A stretch of DNA of 6,717 bases from assembly GCA_036265615.1 (NCBI GenBank), contig DATAOT010000114.1, forward strand, positions 1 through 6,717. Direction: 5' to 3'. The notes beneath the pieces are model-generated. The model had not been told where the DNA came from. It saw nothing but the letters and a program-made list of their open reading frames with translations, and did no database searches. The position numbers and the translations under genes are program-made. Within the stretch, counting starts at the first letter, position 1. Each line of letters opens with the position of its first letter. This document shows, piece by piece, positions 5,853 through 6,717 of the stretch. Source of the DNA: DATAFF01 sp036265615 (GTDB taxonomy: Bacteria; Pseudomonadota; Alphaproteobacteria; Rhizobiales; Aestuariivirgaceae).

Positions 5853-5872
5853 CCCCCTATTGTCGTGGGGGG
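5853..5872 (-). promoter_or_regulatory. C-run/G-run hairpin that could mask the luxI ribosome binding site
   Basis: Read on the - strand, CCCCCC (5872-5867), a 9-base loop ACGACAATA and GGGGG (5857-5853) can pair over five G:C base pairs. The G-run is the core of the luxI Shine-Dalgarno. A transcript reading through from luxR would carry both halves. One started at the predicted luxI promoter would start at about 5868-5864 and so lose most of the C-run. Confidence 0.45.
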
Positions 5873-5873
5873 C

Positions 5874-5902
5874 ATAGTCGGTACAGGGCGGCTGACCGGC
5901 AA
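5874..5902 (-). promoter_or_regulatory. Probable luxI promoter
   Basis: On the - strand, TTGCCG (5902-5897) and GACTAT (5879-5874) are separated by exactly 17 bases. The start point would fall near 5867, giving a leader of about 22 bases before ATG 5844. The -35 lies entirely within the lux-box-like dyad. Neither hexamer is perfect, as expected for a regulated promoter. Confidence 0.5.
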
Positions 5903-5918
5903 TACGGTCAGATGACCG
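5892..5918. promoter_or_regulatory. lux-box-like dyad with an overlapping second dyad
   Basis: CTGACCG (5892-5898) and CGGTCAG (5905-5911) are perfect 7-bp inverted repeats with a 6-base spacer, 20 bp in all, the size of classical lux boxes. The right arm is reused: CGGTCA (5905-5910), GA, TGACCG (5913-5918) forms a second perfect dyad. The site is 48-67 bases upstream of the luxI ATG and begins six bases past the luxR stop. Binding by the adjacent LuxR protein is inferred from position and symmetry. Confidence 0.7.
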
Positions 5919-5923
5919 GAGTT

Positions 5924-6646
5924 TTAAAGAGCACCGATGCGTATCGCCTTGGCGACGCACTGAGCCTTGCTGTGGCAGCGCAGCTTGGTCATCGCGTTCT
6001 CGATATAAAATCTGACAGTCCTGTCGCTCAGGCCAAGTATCAACGCGATCTCCTTGGTGGTCTTGCCCTCGGCAGTCCACCAAAGCATGTCGCGCTCGCG
6101 TCGTGAAAGCTCGCGGATGTCGGCGGCGCTGCTGAAGCCCTCGAGAGCCATGACCTGCTGATGAAAGTAGAAGGCCATGAGCAGGAACTCGCGAATGTTC
6201 CGCTGCTTGAACCCTTCCCAATCGGCTGCCGGAAGATCGGTGTTGACGGTGAAGATCGCGAGGTCGCCCTTGGCGCCGCGGATCGGGATCGACAAGCCCT
6301 GCTTCTTGACGCCGTGCTCATGCGCCTCGCCGAAGAAGCGGACGGCGGCGGGACGAAGCGGCGGCAGGTTGCGCCAGTCGAGCGGCAGGATGCCCTTCAT
6401 CGATTCCGGCAGCACGGGATCGATGCGCTGGTAGTCGCGCGCGCGATAGCGCTCGACCCATTCCTTGGCATAGGTGGATATGACGAAAACGGGCCGATTC
6501 TCTTCAGGCCGCGGCACGTTCATGCCGAGATAAGCGAGATGATCCACGCCATAATGGGCCGCAAGCTTCTCGAGGAAGAAATGGGCATCGGTCACCGACC
6601 GGATCTCCTCGCCGGCTTCGACCACGGCACAAAAAGCTTCGTCCAT
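5924..6646 (-). CDS. LuxR-family AHL-responsive transcriptional regulator
   Basis: This 240-residue quorum-sensing receptor is expected to bind the AHL made by the neighbouring synthase and control luxI through the dyad between them. The N-terminal autoinducer domain (about 15-165) retains the family's ligand-pocket residues W63, Y67, D76, P77 and W91 (in EWVERY, IDPV and LDW), and G117 (TraR G113 position). The C-terminal GerE-type helix-turn-helix (about 178-240) has E184, L188 and G194, with KEIALILGLSDRTVRFYIEN as turn and recognition helix. All nine commonly cited conserved positions are therefore present, so this looks like a functional AHL receptor rather than a non-ligand solo. I chose ATG 6646 because AGGAGG lies eight bases upstream. 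An in-frame TTG at 6703 would add 19 residues with poor support. It lies in tandem with luxI, same strand, 79 bases apart. Confidence 0.94.
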   Translation of the reverse strand: MDEAFCAVVEAGEEIRSVTDAHFFLEKLAAHYGVDHLAYLGMNVPRPEENRPVFVISTYAKEWVERYRARDYQRIDPVLPESMKGILPLDWRNLPPLRPAAVRFFGEAHEHGVKKQGLSIPIRGAKGDLAIFTVNTDLPAADWEGFKQRNIREFLLMAFYFHQQVMALEGFSSAADIRELSRRERDMLWWTAEGKTTKEIALILGLSDRTVRFYIENAMTKLRCHSKAQCVAKAIRIGAL

Positions 6647-6654
6647 CACGCTAG

Positions 6655-6660
6655 CCTCCT
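6655..6660 (-). promoter_or_regulatory. luxR Shine-Dalgarno that fixes its start
   Basis: AGGAGG on the - strand (CCTCCT on +) ends eight bases before ATG 6646. It is the strongest ribosome binding site near the N-terminus and decides against the longer TTG start at 6703. Confidence 0.75.
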
Positions 6661-6713
6661 CGGGAAATGTAACACTCCCGCAGCTCAAAGGGGAGCCATG
6701 CAATCCAATGCAA
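6661..6713. repeat. Repeats upstream of luxR
   Basis: ATGCAA occurs at 6698-6703 and 6708-6713, spaced exactly one helical turn (10 bp) apart. Nearer the gene, CGGGA (6661-6665) and TCCCG (6676-6680) form a 20-bp dyad with 5-bp arms. Both lie upstream of the luxR ribosome binding site, so they could control luxR. I find no convincing -35/-10 pair, and the upstream region is cut by the window edge. Confidence 0.3.
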
Positions 6714-6717
6714 CCTT

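Noticed and set aside
6647..6703. TTG at 6703 as the luxR start
   Set aside because: The strong AGGAGG at 6655-6660 is correctly spaced for ATG 6646, and the extra 19 residues are not family-like.

Overview
The window looks like chromosomal DNA from a GC-rich alphaproteobacterium, most likely of the rhizobial order (Hyphomicrobiales). The grounds are base composition, a strong third-codon-position G/C preference, the Rrf2-regulator-plus-sulfate-transporter arrangement and a rhizobial-style tandem luxR-luxI locus. No database search was possible, so the taxon is an inference. I see no mobile element, CRISPR array, tRNA or rRNA.

Left part (1-4803, + strand). The window opens inside the last 53 codons of a DUF427 protein. 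An Rrf2-family regulator with four clustered cysteines follows (211-675). The 349 bases between it and the next large gene hold a perfect inverted repeat (697-712), a probable promoter (TTGACA at 721), an overlooked 49-codon small ORF with its own ribosome binding site (776-925), and repeated CTGTCA motifs just before the transporter operon. The operon itself is a complete sulfate ABC importer: sbp (periplasmic binding protein), cysT and cysW (permeases) and cysA (ATPase). The genes are tightly packed, with gaps of 12 and 7 bases and one 8-base overlap. Sbp captures sulfate in the periplasm, CysT/CysW form the channel, and CysA hydrolyses ATP. The Rrf2 protein is the obvious candidate to couple uptake to sulfur or Fe-S status.

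Middle (4804-4886). This is a convergent gap with a perfect 14-bp stem hairpin, immediately followed by a 12-bp perfect palindrome.

Right part (4887-6717, - strand). This is a quorum-sensing cassette. A LuxR-family receptor (6646-5924) is followed by a LuxI-family acyl-homoserine lactone synthase (5844-5203) and then a 99-residue protein I do not recognise (5186-4887), which sits 16 bases after luxI with its own Shine-Dalgarno. The 79-base luxR-luxI gap carries a perfect 20-bp lux-box-like dyad that shares one arm with a second dyad, a promoter whose -35 lies within the first dyad, and a C6/G5 hairpin that could hide the luxI ribosome binding site in transcripts reading through from luxR.

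The items most worth following up are the luxI control region, the unknown third gene of the quorum-sensing operon, and the small ORF and operator region ahead of sbp.
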